NCBI RefSeq assembly: GCF_004011695.2
Contig: NC_082417.1
Span: 1-64,000, forward strand
DNA from: Ascochyta rabiei
Taxonomy: Eukaryota; Ascomycota; Dothideomycetes; Pleosporales; Didymellaceae
Length of the DNA: 64,000 bases
Direction: 5' to 3'
Both the position numbers and the translations under genes were made by a program. Below the pieces are notes generated by a model. That model saw nothing but the letters and a program-made list of their open reading frames with translations. It did no database searches and was not told where the DNA came from. Of the stretch, positions 11,307-23,800 are shown piece by piece; the stretch's first letter is position 1, and each line of letters opens with the position of its first letter.

Positions 11307-12989
11307 TTGACCTGTGTCTGGTCCCGAACCCAACTTCACTTATCTGACGTCTTTGTTACACTTACTCTCTTGTGACGCCTTACAGGCCCCCTACCGGTTC
11401 TTCTCCCCTAAACGCTGTCTCAATCATTTCTACGGCTTAATGCTGTGCTCTTCTGCTTTTAACAACTGATCTGCTTGCTCTGTTAACCTTCTCGCGGGTT
11501 ACGGGGCCTTTTACGGGCTGTTTGCTGTTGTCTCTTACTGGTTATAGGTCATGCTCTGTAACTGCCCGCCTTCCCTCCCTCTCCACCCTTTCGCCTTTCT
11601 CCAACAGTCTCGACCACGCTTCCGTTGACGCTTGCTGCACTCTTGGACGGACGGGTATCTGCTACACCCCTGTTACGCGTCACTAACGCACTGGTTACGG
11701 GGGCCTCTTCACGGGTTACGGACCTCTCTACGGGCTCGGGGGCACCTCTACGGGTTGTACGCCTTGCTGTCGGCCTCTTCTTGCTCTGTGCTATTGTTAA
11801 CTACTTTGCTCGGCGTCCTTGTAATACATTATCACGGCTTACCTCTCTACTGCTTTGCTATGTTGACCTCTCGATGATACCTCATCATGGCTTCGTTGCC
11901 TACCTCTTCTCTTTTCTCAACTGCTGCGCTTCTTGTGCCTCCCTACGGGCCTTCCGCCCACCCCTTCTACTTCACTGCTGCGCTCGGCTTCTTTGTGACA
12001 CCTTACAGGCCCACCTCCCACCCTCTTCTCCCTTCTTCTTAACAACCCTCTCTTAAAACACTCACGGGCCCACCGCCCACCCCTTCTTCTACCCTCTTCT
12101 CTCCCTCATCCTTTGCTCGTGATACTTTATCACGGCCCCACCCACCTCCCCTCTTTCTCCTTTACCCTCTACCCGCCCTACCCAACAGCTTTGTGACGCC
12201 TTGCGGGCCCACCGTTCACCCTTCTCTTACGCACTACGGCATCTACAGGCTTAGGAATGCCTTTCTGGCTGCGGCACCACAATCGGGTTTGCCAAACTTC
12301 CCCTAACTACTGTTCTATCTTGTGACAATACTCTCTAAACGCCCAAAACACCTTTTTAAATGCCTCCTCCTCTCTACATCTTACTTTTCCCTAATTTTCG
12401 TTGTCTTGATCCTGCGCTTTCTTTTTAATACAAACGGCTGCTTTAGGTTAGGGACTTACTTGCTTTTAGGTGCTCTTCCTGGTTTGCGGGCTCTTTCTGG
12501 GCTGTGCGCTGTTCTTAAATAATCGGCTCTTACTAATTTGGGGCTACTAATGTGGACTCCCTGGGTTTGGGCGGGGGACCACTTTTGGGCCACTTGGGTT
12601 GGGGGTCTACTTTCGGACCACCTGGGGTGGATACTACTTTTGGACTACTTAGGGTGGCGCACTACTTAGCGCGCTACTTAGGGAACTACGTGCAAACCAC
12701 TTGGGTTAGGGGACTACTGGGTGGTTACTGGCAGAACTACTAGGAAACTACTTAGGTTGGACGTGCCACTTGGGTGGGGCAACCACTTGGTTAACGCACT
12801 ACTTGTGGAACTACTTAGGGAACCACTTGTGGACCCACTCGGGCTGGGGGACCACTAGGAAACCACTTGGGTTGGCGGACCACTTTAGGAACCACATTGG
12901 GATACTACTTGGGTTAATGCTTACTGCGCGGGTTAATGCTTACTACGCAGGTTAATGCTGACTATGCGGGTTGGTGCTGACTACGTAGG

Positions 12990-13618
12990 TTAGGGGATCC
13001 GCATGGGTTGGGGGCTCTACTCAGGTTGGGGACTTTACTTGGGTTAGGGGACTTTACTTGGGTTAGGGGACTTTACTTGGGTCGGGGGCTCTACTTGGGT
13101 CGGGGGCTCTACTTGGGTTGGGGGCTTTACTTGGGTTGGGGGATCCGCATGGGTTAGGGGCTCTGCATGGGTTAGGGGCTCTGCATGGGTTGGGGGCTCT
13201 ACTTAGGTTAGGGGACTTTACTTAGGTCGGGGGCTTTACTTAGGTTGGGGGCTCTACTTAGGTTGGGGGCTCTACTCAGGTTGGGGGACTTTACTTAGGT
13301 TGGGGGACTTTACTTGGGTTGGGGGATCCGCATGGGTTGGGGGCTCTGCATGGGTTGGGGGCTCTACTTGGGTTGTGGGGACTACTTAGGTTGGGGGACT
13401 TTACTTGGGTCGGGGGCTTTACTTGGGTTGGGGGCTCTACTTAGGTTGGGGGCTCTACTTAGGTTGGGGGACTTTACTTGGGTTAGGGGACTTTACTTGG
13501 GTTGGGGGCTCTACTTAGGTTGGGGGCTTTACTTGGGTTGGGGGATCCGCATAGGTACTGGGGGCTCTGCATGGGTTGGGGGCTCTGCATGGGTTGGGGG
13601 CTCTACTCGGGTTGTGGG
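12990..13618. repeat. 18-bp G-rich minisatellite, copy 2
   Basis: About 35 units of the same 18-bp repeat as at 3.0 kb, with more variants (GGGGACTTTACTTGGGTT, GGGGGCTCTGCATGGGTT). The + strand is G-rich, opposite in skew to the G-poor tract at the start of the block. Confidence 0.93.
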
Positions 13619-13899
13619 GACTACTTTGGTTGGTGGCTCTTCTCTGCGCGTTTCTTTCTACGTCTCTGAAGTGTCTGTGTTGCTGTTGGGCTGTTTGCAC
13701 TTTCTGACTTCTGCATGATACTAACGCGCTACTCAGTCTGCCTCTGTATCTTTAAGACACGCAACAATAAATCTGCAGCGTTAAACAACTATAAATAATA
13801 AATTAACGTAAACACAATAACCTACAACAATTATTTGGTTATCTCTTTGTTTGTGCCTTGCGTTGTGGTGGTTGCGTTGGTTCTGACTTTTGCGTGTTT

Positions 13900-16863
13900 C
13901 TCACGCAAGCCTCAGTCACCACTAGCTGCGCTTTCCTCCTGCAGCAAGCTGCCCGTCCCTTCAACGTACGACACGAACAAGACAAACACCCAGCATATCT
14001 TGCTGCTCTGTATGCTGCCTCACCATACCATACTGCCTATCCACGCAAGCACCTTGTCGAATTCCACCTCCTCGTTCCGCCTAATCCCCTCTCTCCGCAT
14101 CTGTGCCCGCACCCAGTTGTTAAACGTGCTTCCCCACGCCGTCCACACGCACATCATCAACGTAAGCAGCACAGCCTTAAACTAGCAGCTAATTGCCAAG
14201 TTTTTCTGCCAGCCACCATCTGGATAGGGCTTGAAGCTGTCGCAAATCGACTGGGGAACACTGCACTGGAAGCAGCAGCTGAAATTCTCCCAGATTGCTT
14301 GCTCCCAGACCATCTTCGCAACGTCCTTCACTCCATCGCGCACCTTATCCGCCTGCAGTCAATTGCAGTAGGCAAGCCGGTGCTGGCCTGCATCCGCATG
14401 TTCCTTCGCCCGGCACCACTGGCAGCACGCCTTCTAAGACTTGAGCATCTCCTCCAGCCTCTGCACCTCCTGCTGCTCGCGCGACGCCAGCTCCCTCTCC
14501 TGCTGGCTCAAGTTCCTGCGCGCCTGCAGCTGGGCGTTGAACTCGGCCCTCTCTGTCTCGTCCTCGTCGCCCACGGCTGCTTCTACCTCTGCTCCAGCGC
14601 TGTGCACCTGCAACTGGCACCAGCCGCACGGCTCTTCTCCTGGCTCGCAGCCCTCTCTGGTGTGGTTTCCGTCCATCTCGCGGTCTATGATGACTCTCAT
14701 GCAGCCGTCACCCTCAACAAGCTCGCGCACACCCTCCTCTGTGTCTTTGGCCCAGCCGCTAGCGTATCGCTTGCCTTGCGGGCTGTACGTGGCGCCTCTG
14801 ATGAAAATGACCTCGCTGGGAAGCCCGCCGCGGCCTGCACGTCCTCCCATCTGCACCATGTCGCGCATTTTCTGCGTGTTCCTCGACCCAGCGAACAAGA
14901 CTGCCCTGACGGTCTCTCTGTCGATCCCTAGCCCCAGCGCGTTCGTCGCCACAAACACGTGCTCTGTCCCTTCTGTGAGCTGGCGCAAGATCTCCAGCTT
15001 CTCCTCTGGCGTGCCCACCTCGCGGTGGTAGCAGACAGCTCCCAACATTGCAGCGTACCCCTGCGCCTTCTTTCTAGAGTTGGTGTACACCACAATCTGG
15101 CCGGGCAGCAGGTACTGTTGCTTCTTCTCCTCTACCAGCTCCGCCAGCACGTCGGCTTCGCTCTTTTCTTAATAGTTGTACCAGTGCACCTTGTACGCAA
15201 GGTTGGGCCGGCTTGTTAGTGCACGAAACCACTCGCACTGCTCCTTTGGCGGCAGCGCCATCAGCCGGATGAACTCGCTCTCCTCCGTGGGTTTCAGCGT
15301 CGCCGTCAAGCACACGAGCTGCGTTTCCGCCTTAACCAGCTCGCGCAGCTTCAGCACCTTGGTCTGCCAGCCCTTGACCGAGTCCAGTATGGTGTGGCAC
15401 TCGTCGATAACAACGCGGTCCAGCCGGCCTATAGATCGCTGCCGGTTAATGAACTGCTCGAATGCTAGCGTGGCTACGGACTTGGGCACCACCAGCACGA
15501 TCGAAGCCCACTCGTGCGGCCGCTGGCTGTCCCACAGGACGCAGTTGATCCTAGCAGCTTTGCAGCGATCTATCATGTTCTGCTTGAGCGCAACCACAGG
15601 GACGACCACAATCGTGACGCTGGTGGAGCACGACGCCGGCAGCATAAATGTTGCGCTTTTGCCTCTGCCTGTGCCTATGATTACCACTACAGGGCTCTTC
15701 TGCTTTATGATGGCCTCTATAGCGGGCTGCTGCACGCTTCTAAACGTGCTGCCCTTCCCCTGCAGCCGCTCGAGCGCCGCCTGAACGTCCACCCTCCGCA
15801 TCTGCTTCCAGCGCCGGAACTGTTCCTCTACCGCCTCCTTTCTAGCTTCAGCAGCCTGGGTCCCCTTTGCGGGCGGCGTCTTTAATGTTGAGCTGAACTG
15901 TAGAAAGCAGTGCCAGGCGATGCTGACCTGCCAGAGTGCCTGTTGCTGCGCCATAATGCTAAAAGGCGACTCATCTATAGGCCTGCCGTAGATCTGACCA
16001 GCAAACTTGGACCTGTGCCCGGATCCCAGATCGATCGGGTCGTCTTCCACGTCTTCTTCTCCCTCGTTGTCGGCCCAGTTGAGCGCCTTCAGGATGTCCT
16101 TGTCTTAAAGGTACTGGCGGAAGGTGGCCTTGGTGTTGTGCCTCTAGATCTGAATGTTGAGCTTGGTCTGGAGCCAGTGCAGCGTAACGCGCTCGATAGC
16201 TCGCCGCACTTGGTCTGTACCCCACCGCTGCGGCTTCTTTACAGCTGCTCGCTTGCGTTTCCTGCCTAATCCTGTCTGGGTGCTGCGCTCGTCTTTGTTG
16301 CTCCCTTCTCCCCCTTCTTCTTCTTCTTCCTCTCTAACTCCCTCTCTGTCCTCCTCCTCCTCATCTTCGTCAACGAGCCGCTGCTTCTTCCTTCGCTGCG
16401 GGCCAGCCCACGTCTCCTCTCTAATCGGCTCCTATAGGAAGGCGCTGGGCTCTGGGACATGGCGCCTGCTCGATGCGCGCTCCAGCTTCTGCCAGAACGG
16501 GAGGACCATCCACAGGTAGTAGAACAGCAGCTCGCCTACTTCGCGCGGCAGGTAGCGGTAAATGACCTTGGCATTGCTGGTCTGCCTGATGCCTTTGTGG
16601 TACATGGTCACGTACACCATCAGCCCGTCCTTAACAAACAGCCTGCGGCTCTCTGCGTTAGGCATGTTGGTGTGCGTGACCGTCACCAGCTCTGTACTGC
16701 GGGCAGGCGCACCACCTGTCATGTGCACAAGCACCAGCAAGTGCTCGCAGAACAGCTGCAGCGCCTTTTTGTATCTCTGCACCTGCTTCTCCACCCACGT
16801 CACGCCGCTCCCACCAGGCACGAAAGCTTTCACGTCGACAAACGCCTCTCGCAGCTTCTTCTA
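13900..16863 (-). pseudogene. Telomere-linked RecQ helicase relic (TLH2), 5' truncated
   Basis: On the minus strand one frame runs with almost no indels from about 16,863 to about 13,900. It contains the HMTGGAPARSTEL region, a D/E-rich linker, helicase motifs GTGRGKS, VVIDECH, LTATL and GGRAGR, and a Cys-rich C-terminus (CCQWC; CCFQC). It is interrupted by nonsense codons at 16,861, 16,432, 16,144, 16,105, 15,169 and 14,434. At least two of these (16,432 and 16,144) align with Trp in TLH1, and the rest can arise from Trp or Gln codons by one C:G-to-T:A change, the signature of RIP. The whole OrsD-type N-terminus is missing. A gene of this type would give a DNA helicase; this copy cannot. Confidence 0.87.
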
Positions 16864-17079
16864 GGTGGTAGCTCGAATCACCAATCTCACCTTAACCGCA
16901 ACGCCACTCATTTTCTATCAACACAGTAGTCTTCCAGCTATACTAAGAGGTGCAAAATGTGCACAGAGCTGTGCTGCACATTAGTGCTGCATTGCATAAG
17001 GAGGTAACGTGGCGCTAGGGTCTAAGTCTACTATAACACTTAGTACAGTATCTCTAATCAGAGCCTTGTATCTAGATTA

Positions 17080-20000
17080 CCTACAACATTAAATCATCGT
17101 TAGACTGCTGCTGACGACTTTGTTTCTGGCGAAGCATACTCTCACCCCTCAGGAGTGTATTCAGCTCTGTTACTTCAACCTCCCGTGCTCGCTTCTGGAT
17201 AGACCGACTCGAGATGGCTGCCTCACCATACCCAGTGCCAGGCCCATTGCGTGGCGGGAGCGCAACACCGCTGAACCCTAGGAATGTATGCCAACTTCTA
17301 CTTATAGCTCGAAACTTGTTTGTGAGCATACTGCTAAACCCTAGTCTAGCTCTTCTATCACGCGCGTAACTGATAGCAGCTCGATTTGACGAGTGTAAGG
17401 CCTGTAGGTCTATAGCAGCGTTTCCCTCATGTAGACTATAGTCACGTTTGAACTGGAATCCCTCTGGAAGGTGCCTTCGCGAGATAGAAATAGCTATGTG
17501 GCGCCAGATAAGCACCCAGAACCTTAGGCTTAATTCCTTAGCTAGTATATCTCTTATAGTAAGGCCTAGTTGCGCAGCGTTCTAATGCTGTTCAGAGGGC
17601 TGGTTCTTGCTGCTGCCTGGCTCAGGGTTTGCTGCTAGTGTTTTCTTTGTCCCTTTCGTCTGGATTGCTTCTAGCAAACTCGCTGACCACAGGTAAGAGC
17701 CCAGGTATAGAGCGATAAAGTCACCCTGCTGCTTGGCTAGCAGATGCAATGCATGCACAAAAGGAACAACCATCTACAAGTACCAGACCAGCACCTCTCT
17801 AAGCTCGCGCGGTAGGTACCGCTGAATAATGCTAGCTGTGCTTGACTGAGCGTAGTTCTTGTGGTAGGAAGTGACAAAGACTACTTGCCTATTCTTAATG
17901 AATATGTTTCAAATATCTCTATAAGCAGAGTTTCGCCAACGCAGGAGAAGAAGCTCAGTGGCCCTGGCTGGCTGTCCACCAGTCATGTGGATCAGCAGGA
18001 GCAAGCGTTGTAGAAAGCTGACAGTAAGCTGTAAATACGCCTGCACAGCCTTTAGATTCCAGATCAGCCGCTCAGTATCAGTAAAAAAGCGCCTCTGGAG
18101 ACAAGGGCTGTCCTTGATCCTACGCAGCAGAAACTTAGGGTATTTCTAGACAGGGTGATCCTCGTTGGTAGGGTCGTCCAAAAAGGATTTACTAGGCCCA
18201 TTCCTATTTGGGTCATCCTGAAGGCTGGAGAGCACAGGCTTAGGGATAAACCTAGCCCAAGTGTCGTCCTCGCAATCTGGAAGGAGCAGCAGCTCTGCCA
18301 GCTGCTTATAGGCAATTCTGGTCTAATCCTGGAGGAACCATTTTAAGTGGTTTATGTTAAGCTGCACTCCTTTGTAGCTGATGTTCTGTCTATTATCTGT
18401 CTACTTAATAAAGCCAGCAGCAGTAGTGTTGTTTCGCACTACGGCGCCATAGGCTCGCAAGTTAAGGATAAGATTAATGGGGGAATCGCTGCCATAAGTC
18501 ATAAACCGATCTTGCAGCTCTGCAATGTAGTCTGTGGGGTAGGAAGCCCTGCCTGCTTTATACTCGCAGAGTGCGTGCTGCACAACAAGCAGCTGAGCTA
18601 ATTTTACTAACCTAGACAGAGGCAATGTAGCTGTGGCCGCTTCTTCAAATCCAGTTCAATCCCTGTTGATTCTGTTCGCGGCCAAGAACCTAATAACGAT
18701 GCTGTCTGTGACCTTGCCTTTTATCTTGTGATCAAGCAGGGAGATACAGAGCTGGAGGCATGCTCTTTGCCACTCGGCGCTTGCAGGTGCTGTAGCTGGC
18801 GCTGTGTAGACAGGGATGGTAGCAGCAGGAGGAGGAGATTGGTTCCCAAAAGATTCATCTAATGCGGCTGAAGATCTGTTACGTAGCTTCTGTTGTTTAG
18901 CACAGGAGCTGCTGACGGTTAACAGTACAGAAGACAGCGAGCGCAAAGATCAGAATTCGGAATCAGACTGGCTATCCAGGCTATCAGGTCCTCCTGCTCC
19001 ATCCTGTGCTACTGGATGTTAATAACAGCGTGTCCGGCTGCGCTTGCGCCGCAGTTGTTGCGGAGAAAGTAGGAGCGGTAATAATGTTGGGGATAATAGA
19101 GTGGGATGGGAAGCAGGGCCGACTGCACGATTTTCATCAAGGCCGGCTGAAATTAGGAGCGGTAGTGGCGGCAATGAGCTATGTAGTAGCGCGGCACTAT
19201 CAGATGGGGTTTGTGGGTGGCACAGTAGTAGACTGGCTGGCTGATCCTAGGAAGAAGGCGCATTTGTAGTAGAGATCTGGTGTAGAGCCTGCTGTTGGGC
19301 AGTAGTCAGTATATAGTGTAGGTCTGGGCCTTGCTGCAGGATAGTGAGGCAGTAAACATAGATAAGCAGTTTATGCTAGTAGCTCTTGTAGCGTTTGTAC
19401 GTAGATTCTAGAAGTTTAGTCTGTAGAGGTTTCCTGTATGGTCGCGTTGGTATAAAACTGTTCACTTGGTAGAGGGCAAAGATGTTGACCTCTTCATCCA
19501 GGATTGACTGCCGTGCTTGGTCGATTAACTCATCGAATGCTTGCAGCAAGGCTCTCAGACCAGGCTTAGAGATGGTTGGCCGAGCAAGTAGACGGCTGAC
19601 GGCACGCAAGTCCTTTCCCTCTAAATACGCCGGCCAGCCTGTCTTTTTAAGCCATCTGCTTGTGTAAACAGGGTACTGGGCGTTTGTGCCTGAGGCTACT
19701 AGCGTCTGATGTGTGCTGTTGGCGTGTAGCGTATCAAGCTCTGCTTCTAATTGCGCCTAGCTCTTGTCCTGTGCCAGCTTTGCTGTAGCTTCGGTAGCAA
19801 CATAGGGCTGGCCCTTGTTAGCAGTTACTCAGAAAAGCTCCGCTCCAACTCTGGTTATTCTTAGACGCTGACAGGGTACGTTAGCTTCCTAGGGCCGGTT
19901 GTGCGTTCCCACGTCGATGGGAGGACGGCCTTGCTTGACAGGATTGACCCATCTATGTTTATAGCGGCAGTGCTTAGCTATAACAGTGTGACTCTGCTGT

Positions 20001-20392
20001 AAGGCAGCACACTAGGTACCTGTTTCTAGATTGCAGAAGTTACAGTGCCGGGCGTAGTAGACTGGCAGGACCAGGAGAGGAGGCAGGTAAGGAGGGCAGG
20101 TTGGATAAGGCCATGTCTTTAGATCGTCAGCAGCGACAAGGAAAACTGGCTGGGTAGGTAGGCAAAGTTCGATCTAGGCGTTAAGAAGCTGCTTTACATC
20201 GCGCGCCTGGTAGTTGTGACACTTCAGGGTACTGAAGTAGACAGTGACTGCAGTAAGCGGTACTGCAACGAGACAAGTCTTGCACGCAAGAAATAGGTGT
20301 AATTGATGCTTAACGTAGACGACTAGGTCCTGGAAGCGGCTAACTCTGTCATACTGAGTAGAGGGTACCAGTGTAGTAGCAGAGGCAGGCAT
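17080..20392 (-). pseudogene. OrsD-domain telomere-linked gene relic (TLH3), helicase part missing
   Basis: The minus strand keeps an ATG (20,390-20,392) and a long frame homologous to the N-terminal half of TLH1. This includes the finger segments CKTC and HCRYKHRWVN, the CLQLCISLLDH region (near 18,730), the RFMT region (near 18,500), HMTGGQPARATELL (near 17,970), WRHIAISISRRHL and the final SWHTFLGF segment (near 17,290). Nonsense codons (first TAG at 20,174-20,176) replace mainly Trp or Gln. It ends near 17,081, just before the helicase core would start, so it is truncated. It is a different copy from TLH2, because both contain the HMTGG segment. Confidence 0.8.
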
Positions 20393-20899
20393 GGCGCTAT
20401 CTGTACAAGCAACTCATAGAAGTGTAAGCAAATAAGTGTTATTGTGACTTTACACCTAGAGTTAGAATTATATAGCTTTAGCACAGACTTAAGAAGTACT
20501 GTTAAACATGCAGTAAAGCAAGTAAGATAAGGCTAAAGAAGAGTACATAAATAAGAGCTACATAATTTAGAGAATTAACTTGCTGTTGTTGTCAGTGCAG
20601 TGATAAATAAATCAAAAAGGGGTTCGGACCTATTGTTGCAACACGCGCACAGATGTAGAAATTAAAGTGAGGGTCTGTGAGGGTCTATTCTAATTCTTGT
20701 AACAGATAGCAGGCCGATAATCAGATAGAAGTGGTGCACGGATCAATTAATTTAAATAAGGGTCTATGTGATTGGTAATAATTGTCAGGTGCTATAGGCT
20801 ATCTTGTTCTTATATTACATAAGCTCCTAATACTAGGTCTAAGGCATTAGTTTTAATCTAAAGTAGCTTTCTACTCTTAAATATAATTATTGTAGGTAG
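20393..20899. other. Gene-free AT-rich stretch
   Basis: No coding signal is recognisable between the start of TLH3 and the Gypsy relic. Stop codons occur in all frames and no inverted or direct terminal repeat is evident. It could hold the lost 3' end of the Gypsy element, but I find no copy of the 25.0-kb LTR sequence here. Confidence 0.4.
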
Positions 20900-23800
20900 T
20901 TCTACACATGCTTGTATAAGTAACTAGAAGGAATCTTCTTATGCTTGTTCCTATTTAAATAGAACATCCTTCCGCGTTAGCTTAGTAAGCAGTAGCGCTT
21001 TTGTAGAGTAGTCCTTAATAAAGCGTTAGTTAAAGTTAACAAAGCTAAGGAATTCCTAGATTCCCTTAACTGTTTTTGGCGTTAGCTAATCCTTTATAAC
21101 CTAAATCTTCTTTAGGCTTGTTTTTACTCTGTATCTTCCTATAATATAGCTAAGGAATTCTACTTCTTTCTTATGCTATTCGCACTTCTCTAGTTTTAGG
21201 CAGAGGTCTGCTCTTTCTAGGTAGTCTAACACTTCCTTAACGTAGATTATGTGTTCCTCTAGTGTCTTACTGTACACTAGGATATTATTAAGGTATACTA
21301 CTGTTGTTTAGTCTAAGTATGCTCTTAATACGTTGTTAATTAGAGCCTAGCACGTAGCTAGTGCATTAGTTAGCCTAAATAGCATAACTAGGTACATGTA
21401 ATAACTGTAACAGGTTCTAAACACTATCTTCTATTCCTTACCTTCCTTTATGCGTATAAGGTTGTACACTCTATGCAAATTAAGTGCAGTAAAGTACTGT
21501 ACTCTGCTAAGTCTGTCTTACAACTCCTTAATGTTTAGTAGTAGGTATTAAATTTTTATTATAATGTTGTTAAGCTTTTAGTAGTTAACACATAGGCGTA
21601 GCAAGCCGTCCTTCTTAGCTGCAAAGGTAATAGGAAATCCTGCTAGAGATTCTAATCCTCTAATAAATCCTTTCTTAAGGTTCTCCTTAATGTACTTGCG
21701 CAGTACCTTAAGTTCCTTTTCTAAGAGTCCGTATATAGGTCTAAAGGGCAGTTCCTTCCCTTTCTAGAGCTTAATGTTGCAGTCCTATAGTTTGTGCTGC
21801 AGTAATACTTTTATAGTCTTCTTATACTAGAAGAGTTCTATATAACTCTTATATTTATCTAGGATGTTAGAAGGTGCACTGTCCTTCTCCTTAGCTGCGG
21901 CTTTCCTATCTCCTACCGTCTTAGTAGTTAGTAGCCAGCTAACTGCTCTATCTTAGCGCGTCTTATGTGTTAAAGAGATATTGTTAATCTCCTTCTTATC
22001 TACTAACTGCGGCGTGCGTTGTGTAGGTATTAGTGCAGCTATACAGTGCTTATATCTGTTAAACAAGATTTATTACTTCTTTTAGTTAATTTGTAGATTA
22101 TACTCTTATAACTATAGTAGTCCTAGTATAACATTGTAGGCAGCCGTTCTAAGAATATTAAGGTCTAACTTCTTGTTATAGTCTTGTATCCTTAGGGGGG
22201 CACCTTATACTTTAAGCGTAATTCTTTCTTCCCCTAGCATTAGCTCTCTGTTAGGTACTTATAATAGGTACAGTTCTTCTTTATACTATAGTTAAAGTCT
22301 AGCTTCTTCTACTACTATGCGGGATATGTAATTTCCCTAGGCTTCTAAGTCTAATAATGCTAATAGCTCTACTCTATTTAGTATAATAGTGAGCTTAATA
22401 AGGCAATTAGTCCTAATAGAATTAATAGATCAATCCCTGGCGCTCTCTAACGCTGTCCTAAAAAAGACTTATTCTTAAATCCGTTATGTTCCTTATGTCC
22501 TTAGTGAACCTTGCAATTAGGGTTTAGACAGTTCTGCTGGTGCGCGTTGTAGCACTGTCTATTAACTACTAACTATATCTAAATAATTGCTTATAGGTTG
22601 TCTGTTCTAGAGAAATAGACGTAGCTGTGTTTATTAATAAGGTGTTTTTTGCATAAGTTGTTCTAACAGTTAAACTACTAAACACAGCAAGAATAGTAAC
22701 CTAGAGGAAACTATCTGTAGTTTAGCTTAGCTTCTTAGTGTACGCTACATTAGTTATCTCTGCAGGCCGTCTATAACAATTCTCTATATCTAGGATTCCT
22801 AACATCTAGTTTATACTAGGGTTGTGGGCTAAGTAGTAGTAGAAGTGACATTAGTAAGGGTTATTGCTCTCTTATGCGTTGTAAACTACGCTGTGTCTTA
22901 ACTTTAACCTAATGTTAGTCTTTAGTTTTTTCTAGGTCGTTTAGTGTTTGTTAGCAGTTATTAGTTTCTTGTTTAACCTGCTAGATAAGCTAGTTAAATT
23001 CCAGAGTAAGTTCTTCTTCCTTAGATCCTACTATAGGTTAAACAAGTTCTTAACATATGCAGGCGTACGCCTCTTCCTTAGCGCAGCGCTTACGCTGCCA
23101 GCGTTAGTATTAGCAACGCGTAGTGTCTTATCTAATTTCTATAAGTATTTGTCTAGAAGTATCTAAGAGGTTGTCTATCTTACGTTAGTAGTCCTTTGTC
23201 TCTTTATAGGGTTTGCTGATGTCAGTAAGCATAGCTTACTCTTTAGCGACCTCTTCTAGTTTACGCTTAATAACTAGAAGTTCCTTACCTTTAAGACTAA
23301 AGTAGCTTATTCCTTATTAACAGAACAGGCCTTTATGTTTCTTACTAACCTTAAGGCTTATTCCTTCTACACAGCATTCTACTGCGTAATACTGTTAGTT
23401 GCTGTTAGTAAATAGTACTCCTTCGCCTTCTACGTCGTTGTGGTAAGGTATTACTACCTAAATAGGAGGCTTAATGCATTTAGCATTGTCCTTAGGACTA
23501 GACTCTAGGTCTTCTATAAGTCGTCCTACATCATTAGTAACTACTTCCTAGTTACTAGCATCTGCGGTATTGTTGTTGTAGGTTAGGACATTAAGCTGCT
23601 AAAGAACCTTATTCTTTATCTTACAGTCTCTTGCAAAGTAGCCTAGTTTGCCGCAGTTATAGCAGTCCTTGCTACTGTCCTTGTTAAAGTAGTGTCCTCC
23701 TCTACCCTTCTTTTCGTTCCAGCGTCCTAGTAGCAGTCCCTTATTAAGGTTTAAGAGGTCTATAGCCTCTGGTCCAAAGTAACTACTCTGTGTGTTATTG

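Larger units (their letters stand above)
10397..13720. repeat. Subtelomeric repeat block, copy 2 (interstitial)
   Basis: This block repeats the telomere-adjacent organisation. A G-poor tract (two Gs in 10,397-10,816) is followed by ACGGGCC/CCGCCCAC modules, a stretch at 12,190-12,350 nearly identical to 2,100-2,262, degenerate ACCACTTGGG units (12,560-12,960) and the 18-bp minisatellite. Short terminal motifs such as TTTCTACGTCTCTGAAGTGT are shared at 3,293 and 13,654. It implies that a former chromosome end, or a copy of one, now lies 10 kb inside. Confidence 0.88.

Noticed and set aside
13858..14931. 357-codon + strand frame
   Set aside because: Antisense to the C-terminal part of helicase relic TLH2, with Leu-rich low-complexity composition.
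22948..23166. 72-codon frame with hydrophobic residues in the Gypsy region
   Set aside because: Chance frame antisense to retrotransposon gag/pol.
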